64,000 bases of DNA, from assembly GCF_039537965.1 (NCBI RefSeq), contig NZ_BAABBM010000001.1, positions 2,579,501 through 2,643,500 of the forward strand, written 5' to 3'. The DNA is from Sphingomonas limnosediminicola (GTDB lineage: Bacteria; Pseudomonadota; Alphaproteobacteria; Sphingomonadales; Sphingomonadaceae). A program made the translations under genes and the position numbers. The notes under the pieces are model-generated. The model did no database searches. It was given only the letters and a program-made list of their open reading frames with translations, and had not been told where the DNA came from. Below are positions 60,091-64,000 of this stretch, piece by piece. Positions within the stretch are counted from its first letter, which is position 1. Each line of letters starts with the position of its first letter.

Positions 60091-61365
60091 TCAATCGCAG
60101 GCGAGGTGCAGTTTGTACCCCAGCCAAGCCGAGACCAGGCACATCGCCGCCACTAAGAGCAACTGACCCGTCGGGCCGACGCCCGCGCTGCTCAGCCCGT
60201 AAGCCATGAGCGAACCGACGACCATCGCGCCCGAGTTGACGATATTGTTGGCGGCCACAGTTCGAGCGGTTTCCGCCTTGGGCACCGTGGTCGTCAGGAA
60301 GGCGTAGAGAGGGACGACGAACATGCCGCCGGTGATCGAGACGCCGAGCAGCGCCAGGATCATCAGTCCCGCCATCGGGTTGAACAGGAAGTTGCCGAGC
60401 GTCGTCAGGTCGGGCCCATGCTTGCCCCAACTCAGCGCCACGAAGTGCAGCAGCAGGACGAAAACGCCCATTGCGATTACGGACGCCGGGGCGAAGCGGG
60501 CCGACACCTCGCTCTTCAGCAAGCGGTTTATGGCGACCGAGCCGATGGCGATTCCGACCGAGAAGATGCCGATAAAGAGACTGGCCACCTGCTCGTTCGC
60601 GCCAAGCACGTTCTTCACCAGCGGCGGGAAAATGATGATCAGCACCGCGCCGATCGTCCAGAAAAAGCTGATCGACAGGATGGCGAGGAACAGGCGGCGG
60701 ATGTGCAGCGTCCCGCTCACCAGCTCGATCGACGCGTGAATGATGTGCCAGTTGATCGGTATGCGTTCGGCGGAAGGCGGCGCAGGAGGGACCTGGCGCC
60801 CGGCGAGGAAACCGAGCACCGCAATGCCGATCGTCGCTGCTGCCGCGATGGACGGCTGCACTGCCAGGACGCCGGCAAGGATCGTTCCGCCCAGGATGGC
60901 GAGATAGGTGCCGGCTTCGACCAATCCGGTTCCTCCGAGCACCTCGTCCTTGTGCAGATGTTGCGGGAGGATGGCGTATTTGATCGGGCCGAAGAAGGTC
61001 GAGTGAATGCCCATCGCGCAAACCGCTGCCAGCATCAGCGGAATATTCGCCAGCAGGATGCCCGATCCGCCAAGGATCATGATCCCGATCTCGGCAAGCT
61101 TGATGATCCGGATCAGGCGCGACTTGTCGTGATCGTCGGCCAATTGCCCGGACAAAGCCGAGAAGAGGAAAAAGGGCAGGATGAACAGGCCCTGCGCGAT
61201 CGCGCTGAACTGAAACTCCTTCGCGGGGTTCGAATAGAGCTGGTACGTCACGAACAGGACGACCGCCTGCTTGAACAGGCTGTCGTTGAACGCGCCGAGG
61301 AACTGCGTCGTGAACAAAGGCAGGAACCGCCGCGAGCGCAGCAGATGTGAAACGTTCTGGATCAA
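60091..61365 (-). CDS. MFS transporter, LplT-like
   Basis: A 424-aa major facilitator with about 12 hydrophobic helices. It shows FLPLFTTQFLGAFNDSLFKQAVVLFV (about 14-39) and SALSGQLADDHDKSRLIRIIKLAEI (68-92), the DxxxR loop 2-3 motif, then STFFGPIKYAILPQHL, a signature of LplT and the transporter half of Aas fusions. It may move lysophospholipids across the inner membrane. No acyltransferase partner is adjacent, but pgsA follows divergently 90 bp away. The name is by similarity only. Confidence 0.83.
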   Translation of the reverse strand: MIQNVSHLLRSRRFLPLFTTQFLGAFNDSLFKQAVVLFVTYQLYSNPAKEFQFSAIAQGLFILPFFLFSALSGQLADDHDKSRLIRIIKLAEIGIMILGGSGILLANIPLMLAAVCAMGIHSTFFGPIKYAILPQHLHKDEVLGGTGLVEAGTYLAILGGTILAGVLAVQPSIAAAATIGIAVLGFLAGRQVPPAPPSAERIPINWHIIHASIELVSGTLHIRRLFLAILSISFFWTIGAVLIIIFPPLVKNVLGANEQVASLFIGIFSVGIAIGSVAINRLLKSEVSARFAPASVIAMGVFVLLLHFVALSWGKHGPDLTTLGNFLFNPMAGLMILALLGVSITGGMFVVPLYAFLTTTVPKAETARTVAANNIVNSGAMVVGSLMAYGLSSAGVGPTGQLLLVAAMCLVSAWLGYKLHLACD

Positions 61366-61455
61366 GGCTTAGCTGAGCGCGCTCATTGACGGTGGCCGTG
61401 GAATAGCCAGCTTTCCGCTTTGCTCCAAACCTTATAACGGCCTTGTTCCAGAACG

Positions 61456-62022
61456 ATGCTGTCGCTGCCGAACCTGCTGACCCTTTCGCGCATCCTTGCG
61501 GTGCCTATCCTGGTGTTCCTCTTGTGGCGCCCGGCGCCGTGGGACTATGCGATCACCTTCGTCCTCTACTGCCTTGTAGGCATCACCGACTATTTCGACG
61601 GCTATCTGGCGCGGGCGCAGGGGCGGATCTCACGGCTCGGCCAGTTCCTCGACCCGATCGCCGACAAGATCATGGTCGCCGCAGTGCTGGTGATGCTCAT
61701 CTCCAGCCGCAAGGCCAATCCGGTGCCGGAGATTGCGAGCCTCCATATCATCCCCGCGCTGGTCATCCTGCTCCGCGAGATCATCGTCTCGGGCTTGCGC
61801 GAATTCCTCGCCGAGCTTCGTGTCGGACTACCGGTCAGCGCGCTGGCCAAGTGGAAGACCACCTTCCAGATGGTGGCTTTGGGGGCGCTGATCCTCGGCG
61901 GCGCGATGCCCGATTATCCGTGGGTGCACCTTACCGGTATTGTCAGCCTGTGGCTCGCGGCCGCACTGACGCTGGCGACCGGTTACGATTATCTGCGCAT
62001 CGGCCTGAAGCACATGGACTGA
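61456..62022 (+). CDS. pgsA: CDP-diacylglycerol--glycerol-3-phosphate 3-phosphatidyltransferase
   Basis: A 188-aa integral membrane enzyme that makes phosphatidylglycerophosphate. The CDP-alcohol phosphotransferase motif D-G-x2-A-R-x8-G-x3-D-x3-D is present as DGYLARAQGRISRLGQFLDP with IADK (about residues 45-68). There are five to six hydrophobic helices. The N-terminus MLSLPNLLTLSRILAVPILV is typical. RBS is weak. It stands between the MFS gene and katG. Confidence 0.95.
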   Translation: MLSLPNLLTLSRILAVPILVFLLWRPAPWDYAITFVLYCLVGITDYFDGYLARAQGRISRLGQFLDPIADKIMVAAVLVMLISSRKANPVPEIASLHIIPALVILLREIIVSGLREFLAELRVGLPVSALAKWKTTFQMVALGALILGGAMPDYPWVHLTGIVSLWLAAALTLATGYDYLRIGLKHMD

Positions 62023-62118
62023 GTTTCGGCAGCACTTATCGATTCTGCTGTTCTCACTGACGAAGGAATCCGGTTTCCGTCCGCCCCGCCTCGCGACTAG
62101 TCGTCGCGTCGACATTAG

Positions 62119-64000
<1,882 letters not shown>

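Overview
The window reads as chromosomal DNA from a sphingomonad-type alphaproteobacterium (order Sphingomonadales; inferred). The base composition is GC-rich, about 60-65% by eye. Supporting gene families are an NDUFA12-type complex I subunit, the F1-ATPase zeta inhibitor (DUF1476) next to bolA and a CGFS glutaredoxin, a PEPxxWA-CTERM protein, a FYDLN/TIGR02300 protein, RecX and a DUF2155 protein. I see no insertion sequence, prophage, integrase, CRISPR array, toxin-antitoxin pair or plasmid gene. Most of the window is ordinary core and shell genome, and I found no convincing new multi-gene system.

Layout. 0-3.2 kb: ribosomal/transcription block rplA-rplK and nusG-secE (minus), split by a small plus-strand membrane gene, then tRNA-Trp. 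3.2-8 kb (minus): CocE/NonD hydrolase, DUF347 membrane protein, fatty acyl-AMP ligase. 8-12.5 kb: recX, double cold-shock protein, DUF192, NDUFA12 and DUF2155 converging on aat, then DUF2853 and arsC. 12.6-15.8 kb: envelope genes (glycine-zipper lipoprotein, L,D-transpeptidase, TonB). 15.8-20.3 kb: accBC (minus), thiSG, a methyltransferase and a frameshifted pcm. 20.3-21.3 kb: a lower-GC stretch with two small orphan genes and two DnaA boxes. 21.3-31.3 kb: metabolism (TPP enzyme, EthD, succinate-semialdehyde dehydrogenase, TPR-sulfotransferase, SCP2, scoAB, MBL lactonase-like, quinone reductase). 31.6-32.5 kb: zeta-bolA-grxD operon. 32.7-37.5 kb: glycosyltransferase, then an MBL hydrolase-DUF4230-nadA operon. 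38-47 kb: cell-envelope genes (CAP, TonB, solute-binding protein, PBP1A, Flp pilin, DipZ-like thioredoxin, class A phosphatase homologue). 47.2-57.8 kb: tRNA-Ala, esterase, FYDLN, cmk, GGDEF-EAL, OYE, LLM, rpsA, ihfB, tRNA-Leu. 58-64 kb: second GGDEF-EAL, LplT-like MFS, pgsA, and katG running off the end.

Points most worth checking: a 214-bp antisense overlap in which conserved C-terminal segments of DUF2155 and Aat are encoded by the same base pairs; a class A phosphatase homologue with both catalytic histidines replaced by glutamine; two related GGDEF-EAL proteins with different patterns of degeneration; several very small single-helix membrane proteins; and three genes with a broken frame or missing start (pcm, the DUF192 protein, the PEP-CTERM protein). 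The last group could be real decay or indels in a draft assembly. All coordinates and motifs were read by eye from the sequence. Family names rest on recognised motifs, not on a database search.
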